A DNA stretch of 64,000 bases. It comes from UBA6059 sp965227155. GTDB lineage: Bacteria; Bacteroidota; Bacteroidia; Cytophagales; Cyclobacteriaceae. The notes beneath the pieces are model-generated. The model made no database searches, was not told the origin of the DNA, and saw nothing but the letters and a program-made list of their open reading frames with translations. The stretch lies in the NCBI GenBank assembly GCA_965227155.1, contig OZ245731.1:1178001-1242000 (forward strand), in the 5' to 3' direction. How positions within the stretch are numbered: the first letter of the stretch is position 1; every line of letters begins with the position of its first letter. The position numbers were made by a program, and so were the translations under genes. Of the stretch, positions 27,966-37,117 are shown piece by piece.

Positions 27966-27981
27966 AACCTAAGTGTAGGTT
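27966..27981 (+). terminator. Possible weak terminator after the RND operon
   Basis: A 6-bp stem AACCTA/TAGGTT with a 4-base loop sits about 20 bases after the TolC-family stop. The following sequence has only a short T tract (TTTT at about 27988), so this is tentative. Confidence 0.3.
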
Positions 27982-28089
27982 CTGGCGTTTTCGTTGATTA
28001 TCTTTCGAGATTGTTGATGAATTACTGGGCTGTAATTATCCCGGGGTTACCTCTTTTTGTATAGAGGATCAACAGAAAATCGCTGAATC

Positions 28090-29574
28090 ATGAAAAAGAC
28101 CTTATTCATAATAATGGCCGTTTTCAGTTTTTGGGGTTGTAAACAAACTTCTGAAAGCTCCGATAACTCTGCTGATAAACCTCTCAAACCGGAGTTTATA
28201 GCGGATATAGACCTTGAAGATATAATAGAGCGTGGCTACCTCACTGCCATTATTGATAATAGCTCAACGGGTCTGTTTATTTATAAAGGCCAACCAATGG
28301 GTTACGAATACGAGCTCTTGAAAATCTTTTGTGATAAGATTGGTGTGGAGCTGAGATTGGAAGTAACGCCCAGCCTCAATGAAGGATTTAATAAACTAAA
28401 CCAGGGCACCGGGGATATATTAGCTTATAACCTGGCGGTAACTAAAGAACGCAAAACCAGGATAAATTTTACCCATTATCATAACCTTGTAAAGCAGGTA
28501 CTGGTGCAGCGCAAACCGGCAAATTGGCGGGATATGAAGTTGCATGAAATTGAGCAGGAGTTAATCAGAAATCCGATTGAGCTCATCGGTAAGGAAGTCT
28601 ATGTGCGTAATGGCTCCTCTTATCTTGATCGGATGCAGAACCTATCAGAAGAGATTGGAGGCGATATATTGATAATCGAGGATTTTCCTGATGTGGAAAC
28701 GGAAGCGCTGATCCGAAAAGTAGCAACTGGTGAGGTGGAATACACAGTGGCCGATGAAGATATTGCAAGAGTAAACGCCTCCTACTACCCTATCCTGGAT
28801 GTAAATACACCACTCAGCCTACCCCAACAAATCGCATGGGGTGTAAGAAAAAATGCAGATGGCCTACTGGAAACTCTAAATGACTGGATCCTTGAGATGC
28901 GTAAAAAAGATCAGTATTATGTGATCTATGATAAATATTTCCGCAGTACAAAAAAGAGTCGTATTCGGGTGAAAAGCGAGTTTTTTACAGCCGGTGATGA
29001 AAGTCTTTCCCCTTATGACAGCCTCATAAAAAATGCTGCGCAAGAATTGGGATGGGACTGGCGGTTATTGGCTGCTCAAATTTTTAAAGAAAGCAGGTTC
29101 GACCCAAAAGCGGTATCATGGGCTGGTGCAAAAGGCCTAATGCAGCTACTGCCTGCTACAGCGGAAGCTTACGGTGCTAAAGACCTGTTTGATCCTGCAC
29201 AAAGCATTGAAGCAGGTAAAAACTACTTGCTATGGCTGGATGATTTCTGGAAACCCAGGGTTACTGATTCATTGGAGCGGCAGAAATTTGTATTGGCATC
29301 ATTTAATGTCGGTCAGGGCCATGTACTGGATGCCGTAAGGCTTTCAAAAAAATATGAAAGAGATACTGCCACCTGGCAGGACAATGTGGCTTTCTTCCTG
29401 CTTCAAAAGTCATACACCAAATATTTTACCGATCCGGTGGTAAAACATGGCTATTGTAGAGGAATCGAACCTGTAAACTATGTGGATGATATCTACTCTG
29501 TATTTATGAACTACAAGGATATCATCCGTGATGAAGAGCAGGGCGATCCAGCGCTGGTATCTCTTCAGCCATAA
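28090..29574 (+). CDS. mltF: MltF-like membrane-bound lytic murein transglycosylase
   Basis: The 494-residue protein has a lipoprotein signal (FWGC lipobox, Cys17), then a family 3 solute-binding domain (residues about 45-290; ERGYLTAIIDNSS, GYEYELLKIFCDKIGVEL, NLAVTKERK), then a lysozyme-like SLT domain (residues about 310-440) with IFKESRFDPKAVSWAGAKGLMQLLPATA, including the catalytic Glu. MltF cleaves peptidoglycan to 1,6-anhydro products; the solute-binding part senses muropeptides. The 3' end overlaps the convergent carotenoid desaturase by 53 bases. Confidence 0.93.
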   Translation: MKKTLFIIMAVFSFWGCKQTSESSDNSADKPLKPEFIADIDLEDIIERGYLTAIIDNSSTGLFIYKGQPMGYEYELLKIFCDKIGVELRLEVTPSLNEGFNKLNQGTGDILAYNLAVTKERKTRINFTHYHNLVKQVLVQRKPANWRDMKLHEIEQELIRNPIELIGKEVYVRNGSSYLDRMQNLSEEIGGDILIIEDFPDVETEALIRKVATGEVEYTVADEDIARVNASYYPILDVNTPLSLPQQIAWGVRKNADGLLETLNDWILEMRKKDQYYVIYDKYFRSTKKSRIRVKSEFFTAGDESLSPYDSLIKNAAQELGWDWRLLAAQIFKESRFDPKAVSWAGAKGLMQLLPATAEAYGAKDLFDPAQSIEAGKNYLLWLDDFWKPRVTDSLERQKFVLASFNVGQGHVLDAVRLSKKYERDTATWQDNVAFFLLQKSYTKYFTDPVVKHGYCRGIEPVNYVDDIYSVFMNYKDIIRDEEQGDPALVSLQP

Positions 29575-31015
29575 TCTTAGCCGACAAAAGCGAGAGCGGA
29601 ATTCCTCCTCCCGGGTGAACACTGCCACCACAGAAATACAGATTTTTCACCCGGCGAGAAAAGTTTGAATGCCTTAGAAAAGCTGCAAACATATTATTGG
29701 AACTATTGCCGTATAAAGCCCCCTGAGAAGAAGATGTCTTTGATTCAATCGTTCTTGGGTCTAATTGCGCTTCAAAGACTATATGCTTACTAATATCTAC
29801 CTGAAGCATTCTCGATATTTTTTTCAGCATATTTTGTCTTGCTTCAGCTATCAAACTTTCCCAGTCCTGCCCACTGTTGTTAGGTACATTGATCATGGTA
29901 AACCAATTCTCAGCACCTTGCGGCGCATCATCAGCCTTCATTTTTGAAGTGATATTGATATAAACTGTAGGATCATCAAATATGGTCTTGTGATTGAATA
30001 TATGATCAAACTCCAATTTATAATTCTTCGAAAAAAAGATATTGTGAAGCCCTAATTGAGAAAAACTCTTATCTATCCCCCAATAGAGAATTAAAGCACT
30101 ACTGGATTTGGGTTGGGTTAAAAGAAAATTAGGCTGGCTGATACTGGTAAGCAGTTTGCGATAGGTATTAACGATATCCATATTACTCACCACAATATCA
30201 TGCCTGACTTTTTCGCCATTCACTACCAGGCCTTCCACAGTCTTTTGATGGGAAACTTCGATAGCATCTACCCTTGCATTGAAATGAAAATCCACGCCTA
30301 ATCCCTGGGCAAGCTTGAATAAGCTCAAAGTGATATCGTGCATGCCCTTCTCCGGAAAATAAGCACCTTGATTGAACTCAAGGTGTGGAATGATATTCAA
30401 AGTACCAGGCGTTTGATAAGGGTTGGACCCATTGTAAGTTGCATAGCGATTAAAAAGCTGAACTATTCTTGGATCCTTAAGCGCTTTCTTATTGGCCTGG
30501 TGCATAGTCCTAAAAAAGTCTAGCTTCCAGAGGTTCGCATAAGCTTTGTAAGCCTTGCTATTAAAAAATGTACCTGCCTTGTGAATGGATCGGTACATGA
30601 AAAGATCTGCCAGTAAGTCATAGAGCGTTTGGCTATTATCCAGAACTTTCTCAATAGATGCCCTATCCTCATTGGTCTTTGCAACAAATTCGGCGATGAG
30701 ATGCTCCCTATCACTATATGCTTGTAAGGCAAGACCATCTTCGTAAAAGTAATGGCAGTTGATATCCAGCTTTTTATATCTAAAATGGTCTGAAGGGTTT
30801 TCACCGGCTAATTCAAATAGCTCATCTACTAATCGCGGTAGCGTAAATAATGATGGCCCTGCATCAAAGCGATATCCATTGCCACTTATTTCTGAGAGCT
30901 TTCCTCCGGGATAGGCATTTGCTTCATATACGTTGACAGAATAGCCCTTTAGCGCTAATCTAATAGCTGCTGCAATGCCTCCTATACCTGAACCTACTAT
31001 GCCTACTGATTTCAT
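29522..31015 (-). CDS. Phytoene desaturase-family carotenoid dehydrogenase (CrtI/CrtD type)
   Basis: The 497-residue flavoprotein starts with the FAD motif GIVGSGIGGIAAAIRLALKG, continues with YPGGKLSEI and FDAGPSLFTLP, and ends with FCGGSVHPGGGIPLSLLSAKI, the conserved C-terminal FAD region. The PGGKLSE/GPSLFTLP pattern reminds me of the 1-hydroxycarotenoid 3,4-desaturases (CrtD) of Bacteroidota rather than the phytoene desaturase CrtI; this is from memory. No crtB, crtZ or crtY is nearby. I chose the ATG at MKSVGIVG; earlier codons do not look homologous. Its last 18 codons overlap mltF on the other strand. Confidence 0.88.
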   Translation of the reverse strand: MKSVGIVGSGIGGIAAAIRLALKGYSVNVYEANAYPGGKLSEISGNGYRFDAGPSLFTLPRLVDELFELAGENPSDHFRYKKLDINCHYFYEDGLALQAYSDREHLIAEFVAKTNEDRASIEKVLDNSQTLYDLLADLFMYRSIHKAGTFFNSKAYKAYANLWKLDFFRTMHQANKKALKDPRIVQLFNRYATYNGSNPYQTPGTLNIIPHLEFNQGAYFPEKGMHDITLSLFKLAQGLGVDFHFNARVDAIEVSHQKTVEGLVVNGEKVRHDIVVSNMDIVNTYRKLLTSISQPNFLLTQPKSSSALILYWGIDKSFSQLGLHNIFFSKNYKLEFDHIFNHKTIFDDPTVYINITSKMKADDAPQGAENWFTMINVPNNSGQDWESLIAEARQNMLKKISRMLQVDISKHIVFEAQLDPRTIESKTSSSQGALYGNSSNNMFAAFLRHSNFSRRVKNLYFCGGSVHPGGGIPLSLLSAKIMAEEIPALDRPALHHG

Positions 31016-31166
31016 AAAGTGTTGATGTGAGAGGAACAACACAACAAACTATTTGTTTGAACGTATATAATAATATTATAATTTAATATTTGAATATTCA
31101 TATTTTATAATAAATTGAATTTTCACTTGAGATTATTGTATTAAAAAACCTAATTTAAGCTATCAT

Positions 31167-31628
31167 ATGATTGATGTAATGAGTGAACAAATAAATAAAC
31201 TTCATGCAGAATATCTGAAAACCCGTTCTGCTGCTGTCTCTCTAAGAGAGTTTGAATATTTACTACGCATATTTCCGTCGCTTATGATTTGTATGGCAGA
31301 TGGTAAACTGGATCGCGAAGAGTGGGATGGTGTACTTTATATGGCAGATGGTCTTGCCGAGGAGTTTTATGATGAAAATGGCATTTATAAAGACAAAAAA
31401 GACCTTGCGCTAACTTTTCGTACAGAGTTTCGCTATTTGCTTGAAAACATCACCAAGTGGGAGAAGCGGTTTATCAACGTATTGAAAGACAGCATCAAAG
31501 ATAACCGCACAGCCAAAGAATTTGTACTGGAAACGATGTATCTGTTTGCTAATGTTGCCGATGGCATTTCCGATAGTGAGCAAGAAGCTATTGATGCCTT
31601 AGCTAAGCGATTAAACCTTACGTATTGA
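31167..31628 (+). CDS. TerB-like helical protein
   Basis: The 153-residue all-helical protein has the two acidic TerB-type motifs, one in MADGKLDREEWDGV near residue 50 and the other in VADGISDSEQEAIDAL near 135-150. TerB proteins are linked to tellurite resistance and to metal-dependent membrane-associated complexes; here the gene is alone with no other ter genes, so a role is not implied. A second ATG four codons in (31179) is an equally good start. Its 3' end overlaps kmo by 18 bases on the opposite strand. Confidence 0.65.
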   Translation: MIDVMSEQINKLHAEYLKTRSAAVSLREFEYLLRIFPSLMICMADGKLDREEWDGVLYMADGLAEEFYDENGIYKDKKDLALTFRTEFRYLLENITKWEKRFINVLKDSIKDNRTAKEFVLETMYLFANVADGISDSEQEAIDALAKRLNLTY

Positions 31629-32954
31629 TCTGAAATCAGTAATGATCTGCTCCAGGTCTGCCTTTTCTGGATCAGCGATTATGGCATCATTCAAATGCTT
31701 CTGAACTAGCCTGTTTTGTTCGTTTCCGTTTTGCAAAGCAATATGATACGGCGTATGGCTAAAAGTAACCATTGAGTACTGTGGAATCCACTCTTTAGGA
31801 TAAGCCCGTTGAAGTTTGGATTCTATTTTCTTTTGCGCCAGAAACGCTGGATCGGCAACCTTGTCCCTCATTTCCACAAAGTTTTGCATGGCCAGGTCGC
31901 TGATAGCATCAGCATCCGGTTTTCGCATGGTCTGAAATTCTGAAACTACACGCTGCCATTCATAATTGTATTCCCTTGCTGTTTCCATAAATAGAAAACA
32001 GTCTTCAAATCCAGCATTCATTCCTTGTCCGTAAAAGGGCACAATTGCATGGCTAGCATCTCCCAGCAAGATAGAATTACCACAGGCCCATGGATAGCAC
32101 TTGATGGTAACCAAACTAGAGGTGGGGTTTGTATTGTATTGGTGAATTAAGTCGGGAATAAGTGCTTTGGCATCCTTAAAATATTCATTGAAAAAGGCAT
32201 CAACTTTTTCATCACTATCCAGGCTGGCAAAAGATACTTTCCCTTCGAACGGGAAAAATAAGGTACAGGTAAAGCTTTTGTCCTGATTGGGCAGGGCTAT
32301 GAGCATGAAATTTCCTCTAGGCCAGATGTGTAGTGCGTGAGGATCAAGTGCAAATTCCCCTTCAATGGGTAATATCGATAGCTCCTTATAACCATGCTCA
32401 ATATAATGCTGGGCATAAGAGAACCGATCCATTTTCATAAATGATTGTCTCAATGCTGAAAAAGCACCATCCGCTCCGATTAGAAGATTGCTTTCTACAG
32501 AAATATGGTCTTCACCTTCACCAATTACCGCCGTGGCTTTTTCAGGTGTAGCTTGCAAGCATGGGTGTTCAAATAATACCTCAACACCTGCTGCCTCTGC
32601 CTCCTTCACCAATAATGTATTCAATTGTCCTCTGGAAATACTATTGATGTTTTGTCCTTGTTGCCCATAAGGCTGATAGGTTATGTCACCCTGCATGTTA
32701 TGCATTTTCCTACCAGACATAGGAATCACCAAACCATTGATGGCATTCTTCAAACCTGCCGCTTCTAAAGCCCTTAAGCCTCGTAAACTCAGCGCCAAAT
32801 TGATTGACCTACCGGCATACAAATCAGTTTTTCTGGGATCGGGCCTCTTTTCATAGATTGTAACCTGAAAACCCTGCTTTTGAAGCAAAATGGCTAATAG
32901 AGAGCCAACCAGACCTGCTCCTAATATGGTTACATCATTCTTCACTACCTGCAT
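31611..32954 (-). CDS. kmo: Kynurenine 3-monooxygenase
   Basis: The 447-residue FAD monooxygenase hydroxylates L-kynurenine to 3-hydroxykynurenine with NADPH. It has the Rossmann GAGLVGSLLAILLQKQG near residue 12, YAGRSINLALSLRGLRALEAAGL (characteristic of KMO), GADGAFSALR, and GDASHAIVPFYGQGMNAGFEDC. The C-terminus lacks a strong membrane anchor, as in bacterial KMO. It overlaps kynU by 20 bases at the 5' end, so it is coupled to it. Confidence 0.95.
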   Translation of the reverse strand: MQVVKNDVTILGAGLVGSLLAILLQKQGFQVTIYEKRPDPRKTDLYAGRSINLALSLRGLRALEAAGLKNAINGLVIPMSGRKMHNMQGDITYQPYGQQGQNINSISRGQLNTLLVKEAEAAGVEVLFEHPCLQATPEKATAVIGEGEDHISVESNLLIGADGAFSALRQSFMKMDRFSYAQHYIEHGYKELSILPIEGEFALDPHALHIWPRGNFMLIALPNQDKSFTCTLFFPFEGKVSFASLDSDEKVDAFFNEYFKDAKALIPDLIHQYNTNPTSSLVTIKCYPWACGNSILLGDASHAIVPFYGQGMNAGFEDCFLFMETAREYNYEWQRVVSEFQTMRKPDADAISDLAMQNFVEMRDKVADPAFLAQKKIESKLQRAYPKEWIPQYSMVTFSHTPYHIALQNGNEQNRLVQKHLNDAIIADPEKADLEQIITDFRSIRKV

Positions 32955-34230
32955 ATTTCTTTACTGCTTTTTCAAATAACGCACTAAATCGAAAAACTTC
33001 TTCAAAGGTATTGTATAGTGGTACCGGTGCAATCCGAATAACATCCGGTTCCCGCCAGTCAGCAACCACATCGTGATCCTCAAGATATTCAAAAACGGCT
33101 CGCCCATTATGCTCCATTAAAATGGATAGTTGCGCCCCATGATCAGCATCATCTGGTGGCGTAATGATCATAAATCCACCAATTTCTTTGTGAATCTTTT
33201 CAAGCAGAAATCGCAAATAACCGGTCAAATCTAGGCTTTTTGCTCTGAGCCTGTCTATACCAGCCTCATGGAATATCTCCAGAGATGCTAAATGCGCAGC
33301 CATATTCATAACAGGAGCATTACTCAGCTGCCATCCTTCTGCAGTTGGCATGGCCACGAACGATTTCTCCATTTTAAAACGAGTAGCCTCATCATGCCCC
33401 CACCAACCTGCAAACCGTGGCATATTAGTGTTCTGCGCATGTTTTTTATGAATAAAAACCCCTGATACAGCTCCCGGACCACTGTTAAGGTATTTGTAAC
33501 TGCACCAGATCGCAAAATCCACATTCCATCTATGTAGTGAAAGTGGCAAATTTCCAACAGCATGCGCCAGGTCAAAACCGGCGTAAGCACCTACTCTATG
33601 GGCTGCCTTTGTTATTCTTTCCAAATCGAAAAACTGACCGGTATAATACTGAACCCCGGAAAACATTACTATGGCCAGGCTTTCACCCGCCTCCTCAATA
33701 GCAGTCTCTATTTGATCTGTACTTAAGTAATGAGCCCTAGCTTTAGGGTAGATTTCGATGATCGCATCGGCAGGATCGTATCCATGATGCATTACCTGTG
33801 AGGCCATTGCATATTGATCTGATGGAAATGCATTGCCTTCCATGATGATTTTATACCTATCGGCTGTAGGACGATAAAAAGAGACCATCAGTAGATGCAA
33901 ATTAACCGTGAGATTATTCATTATCACGACCTCTTCAGGTTCGCAACCAATAAGCATTTGCCATGTATTGTTGAAAAATTGGTGGTAGCTCATCCACGGT
34001 CGAACACCTGAAAAATGGCCCACTACCCCATTTTCTCTCCAGTTTTGGAGCTCCTCATCCAAATATGCTTTGGCTGATTTTGGCTGTAAACCCAGGGAAT
34101 TGCCGCAGAAATATATTTTAGGCTGGCCTGTGCTGTTTTTAGGAAGATAAAACTTATCTCTGAACGATTTGAGTGTATCTCGCTCATCCTTACCCCTGGC
34201 AAATTGAATAGAGCTTTCGAATATTGTCAT
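32935..34230 (-). CDS. kynU: Kynureninase
   Basis: The 431-residue PLP enzyme hydrolyses 3-hydroxykynurenine to 3-hydroxyanthranilate and alanine. Motifs are YFCGNSLGLQP near residue 40, EGNAFPSDQYA, FDLAHAVGNLPL, and WCSYKYLNSGPGA with the PLP-binding Lys246. PRFAGWWGHD follows. Length is normal. It lies one base after the 3-hydroxyanthranilate dioxygenase stop, in the order dioxygenase, kynureninase, monooxygenase along transcription. Confidence 0.96.
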   Translation of the reverse strand: MTIFESSIQFARGKDERDTLKSFRDKFYLPKNSTGQPKIYFCGNSLGLQPKSAKAYLDEELQNWRENGVVGHFSGVRPWMSYHQFFNNTWQMLIGCEPEEVVIMNNLTVNLHLLMVSFYRPTADRYKIIMEGNAFPSDQYAMASQVMHHGYDPADAIIEIYPKARAHYLSTDQIETAIEEAGESLAIVMFSGVQYYTGQFFDLERITKAAHRVGAYAGFDLAHAVGNLPLSLHRWNVDFAIWCSYKYLNSGPGAVSGVFIHKKHAQNTNMPRFAGWWGHDEATRFKMEKSFVAMPTAEGWQLSNAPVMNMAAHLASLEIFHEAGIDRLRAKSLDLTGYLRFLLEKIHKEIGGFMIITPPDDADHGAQLSILMEHNGRAVFEYLEDHDVVADWREPDVIRIAPVPLYNTFEEVFRFSALFEKAVKKYAGSEE

Positions 34231-34231
34231 A

Positions 34232-34759
34232 TCAAACGAAACGCGGATCGGTCTCCATCACATGCCCACAGTTATCACATGTTCTCTTCTCTTCGGAACC
34301 ATAAAACTCCCTGAATCTTGGCAAGAAATCTTTTTCAATATTGGTAAGGTGAAAATAGGTGTCGTGCAATTTATGATTACAATTGTCACAGTACCAAATC
34401 AAACCATCGTTGTGCTCATCCACCCGCTTACGCTCAACTACCAGTCCCACCGAACCGGCTGATCGGATAGGCGAATGAGGCACTTTTGCAGGCAGTAAAA
34501 ACATTTCCCCCTCTTTGATGGGTACATCCACCGATTGCCCATCTTCCTGTATTTTGACTAAAATATCTCCTTCAAGCTGATAGAAAAGCTCTTCTGTCTC
34601 ATTGTAGTGATAATCTTTTCTGGCATTGGGACCTCCTACAATCATCACGATATAGTCACCAGCATCGGCATAAAGGTTCTTATTACCAACCGGGGGTTTC
34701 AATATATCCCGGTTATCCTCTATCCATTTCTTTAAGTTAAAAGGTCTTTTGATAGCCAT
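34232..34759 (-). CDS. nbaC: 3-Hydroxyanthranilate 3,4-dioxygenase
   Basis: This 175-residue cupin opens the ring of 3-hydroxyanthranilate to 2-amino-3-carboxymuconate semialdehyde. The Fe(II) ligands are in place: His51 and Glu57 in YHYNETEELFYQ, and His95 in KVPHSP. The bacterial form's rubredoxin-like second metal site is present as two CxxC pairs (Cys124/127 and Cys161/164). It heads the minus-strand three-gene operon and is divergent from the SDR/ALDH pair, sharing an 84-base promoter region. Confidence 0.97.
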   Translation of the reverse strand: MAIKRPFNLKKWIEDNRDILKPPVGNKNLYADAGDYIVMIVGGPNARKDYHYNETEELFYQLEGDILVKIQEDGQSVDVPIKEGEMFLLPAKVPHSPIRSAGSVGLVVERKRVDEHNDGLIWYCDNCNHKLHDTYFHLTNIEKDFLPRFREFYGSEEKRTCDNCGHVMETDPRFV

Positions 34760-34843
34760 AGCTTCTGGATTATCTTTTCAAATTAAATAATCATTAAATT
34801 AAGAAAAATTAAAGACAGCATAGCTAAGTATTTACATAATCGA

Positions 34844-35632
34844 ATGAACTTATCATTAAAAGGAAAAAGAAGTTTGGTGGGAGGAAGCACCCAGGGAATT
34901 GGCAAGGCCACAGCCTTTGAATTGGCATCTTTGGGAAGTCATGTCACCTTAATTGCCCGCAATGAAAACGATCTGAAAAAAGTGGTAGAAGAGCTCAATA
35001 ATCAGTATCCTGCTGATCATGATTATATAGTGGCAGACTTTTCACAACCCCAATTGGTAAAGGGCCTGGTACAAAACCACATTGAACATCACCAGCCATT
35101 TGATATCCTCATCAACAATACCGGAGGCCCTCCCGGTGGACCTATTATTGAAGCTGATTTTGATAGTTTCTTGAAGGCTATGGATTTGCACCTACATTGC
35201 AATCACCTTCTGGTACAATCTGTATTGCCACATATGAAGGCAACAGGATTTGGCAGAATTGTAAATGTCATTTCAACATCTGTAAAGATACCCATCAAAG
35301 GCTTAGGCGTATCAAATACCACCAGAGGCGCTGTTGCTAATTGGGCAAAAACACTTTCCATGGAAATCAGTCAATATGGGATCACCATAAATAATGTCCT
35401 TCCTGGTTTTACTAAAACGGCCAGGTTAGATGCCATTATTGACAACAAAGCACAGAAGTTGGGTGTAGGCCGGGATCAAGTAATCAAAGAAATGGTGGAT
35501 GAGGTACCTCTGGGTCGCTTTGGTGAATCTGAAGAGGTGGCGGCATTAGCTGCTTTTCTATCCACACCTGCAGCAGGCTATATCAATGGGGTTAGTATTC
35601 CTGTAGATGGAGGCAGGACTGGCTCTTTATGA
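34844..35632 (+). CDS. SDR-fold protein lacking the catalytic Tyr and Lys
   Basis: The 262-residue Rossmann protein has the cofactor motif GGSTQGIG near residue 13, INNTGGPPGGP, and GYINGVSIPVDGG at the end. The catalytic Ser region (VISTS, around Ser144) is there, but thirteen residues on the usual YxxxK reads S157-N-T-T-R161, so the Tyr and Lys are both replaced. A divergent SDR subgroup with SNxxR at this place exists, from memory; activity is doubtful or of another kind. It overlaps the downstream aldehyde dehydrogenase as ATGA, so the two are coupled. Context suggests a role in handling ring-opened aminomuconate products. Confidence 0.85.
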   Translation: MNLSLKGKRSLVGGSTQGIGKATAFELASLGSHVTLIARNENDLKKVVEELNNQYPADHDYIVADFSQPQLVKGLVQNHIEHHQPFDILINNTGGPPGGPIIEADFDSFLKAMDLHLHCNHLLVQSVLPHMKATGFGRIVNVISTSVKIPIKGLGVSNTTRGAVANWAKTLSMEISQYGITINNVLPGFTKTARLDAIIDNKAQKLGVGRDQVIKEMVDEVPLGRFGESEEVAALAAFLSTPAAGYINGVSIPVDGGRTGSL

Positions 35633-37068
35633 TAAAAATTCAGAATTATATTGATGGCCGGCTGTGCCCAGCTGTTGATGGCGGCATTATGGAAAGCATT
35701 GAGCCCGCTACAGGTCAGGTTTTGGCTACTTTGCCTGATAGCAATAGCAAGGATGTGGACTTAGCTGTAATTGCAGCTAAAAAAGCATTTGTCACATGGG
35801 GTAGTACTACAGCAGAATACCGCTCGCGCTTATTATTAACAATTTCAGCATTAATAGAAAGGTATTTGGAATCTTTGGCACAAGATGAATCTGCTGATAA
35901 TGGAAAACCTGTGAAATTGGCGAGCACCATAGATATTCCCAGGGCAGCAAGCAATTTTCGATTTTTTGCCAATGCCATTGTTGGGTTTTCTTCTGAAGCC
36001 CATATCGTTGAAAATGAGGCCATAAATTATACCCGTAGAGCTCCTGTCGGGGTGGTGGGTTGTATTTCTCCCTGGAATTTACCCTTATACCTATTCACCT
36101 GGAAAATAGCACCAGCATTAGCAGCCGGTAATTGTGTAGTAGCCAAACCATCTGAATTAACGCCGCTCACAGCATTTAGGCTCAGCGAGCTCTGTATAGA
36201 AGCTGGCTTACCTCCCGGTGTACTCAATATTGTGCATGGAAAAGGAGCCGGTGTTGGCCAGGCAATAGTTGAGCATCAAGAGATAACTGCTATTTCATTC
36301 ACTGGAGGTACGCAAACCGGCAAAAAAATAGCAGCTACTGCTGCCCCAATGTTTAAAAAACTGTCGCTCGAATTAGGTGGAAAAAACCCAACAATCATTT
36401 TTGATGATTGCGATTACCAACAAATGCTGGACACCACAGTAAGATCAGCTTTTGCCAATCAAGGGGAAATCTGTCTTTGTGGCTCAAGAATTCTGATACA
36501 AAACACGCTTTATGATCAATTCAAATCCGATTTTATTAGTAAGGTAAGAGCACTTACCGTAGGTGACCCTCAATCTGATGTTAATCTTGGGGCTTTAATT
36601 TCCCTGCAGCATCTGGAAAAAATAGAATCATTTGTGGAACTAGGCATTAAAGAAGGTGGCACCCTACTTACAGGAGGCCACAGAACAAAAGTCAGCGGCA
36701 GGTGTGAAGGTGGTTTTTTTTATGAACCTACGGTACTGGAAGGATTGGGCCACCATTGTCAAATCAACCAACAGGAGATTTTCGGGCCGGTAGTTACGCT
36801 AATTCCTTTTTCTACGGAAGCGGAATTAATTGCCATGGCCAACTATACACAATTTGGGTTAGCAGCAAATGTTTGGACAAACAATATTACCAGAGCGCAC
36901 AATATTGCCCATCAACTGAAGGCAGGTATTGTGTGGATTAACTGCTGGCTTTTAAGGGATCTTAGAACTCCATTTGGAGGCATGAAAGCTTCTGGCGTTG
37001 GTCGAGAAGGTGGCAATGAAGCCTTGCGTTTCTTTACAGAGCCTCAAAATATCTGTGTCAAACTATAA
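35629..37068 (+). CDS. Aldehyde dehydrogenase, probably 2-aminomuconic semialdehyde dehydrogenase
   Basis: The 479-residue enzyme has GCISPWNLPLYLFTWKIAPAL, FTGGTQTG, the general base Glu248 in LSLELGGKNP, and the nucleophile Cys282 in NQGEICLCGSR. The GEICLCxSR form is the one I recall in aminomuconic semialdehyde dehydrogenase (ALDH8A1/AmnC) and related hydroxymuconic enzymes. Beside 3-hydroxyanthranilate dioxygenase this supports oxidation of 2-aminomuconate semialdehyde. The needed decarboxylase (ACMSD) is not in the window. Other aldehydes cannot be excluded. Confidence 0.85.
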   Translation: MIKIQNYIDGRLCPAVDGGIMESIEPATGQVLATLPDSNSKDVDLAVIAAKKAFVTWGSTTAEYRSRLLLTISALIERYLESLAQDESADNGKPVKLASTIDIPRAASNFRFFANAIVGFSSEAHIVENEAINYTRRAPVGVVGCISPWNLPLYLFTWKIAPALAAGNCVVAKPSELTPLTAFRLSELCIEAGLPPGVLNIVHGKGAGVGQAIVEHQEITAISFTGGTQTGKKIAATAAPMFKKLSLELGGKNPTIIFDDCDYQQMLDTTVRSAFANQGEICLCGSRILIQNTLYDQFKSDFISKVRALTVGDPQSDVNLGALISLQHLEKIESFVELGIKEGGTLLTGGHRTKVSGRCEGGFFYEPTVLEGLGHHCQINQQEIFGPVVTLIPFSTEAELIAMANYTQFGLAANVWTNNITRAHNIAHQLKAGIVWINCWLLRDLRTPFGGMKASGVGREGGNEALRFFTEPQNICVKL

Positions 37069-37094
37069 AAAAAGGCCTTCAAATTGAAGGCCTT
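37067..37094 (-). terminator. Rho-independent terminator of the zinc-ribbon membrane protein gene
   Basis: A near-perfect 10-bp stem (AAGGCCTTCA / TGAAGGCCTT) with a 3-base loop lies just beyond the minus-strand gene's stop and is flanked by a run of A at 37067-37073, a T tract on the minus strand. It touches the end of the aldehyde dehydrogenase gene and may also stop that transcript weakly. Confidence 0.8.
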
Positions 37095-37117
37095 CAATAT
37101 GTATGTGATTTTAATGT

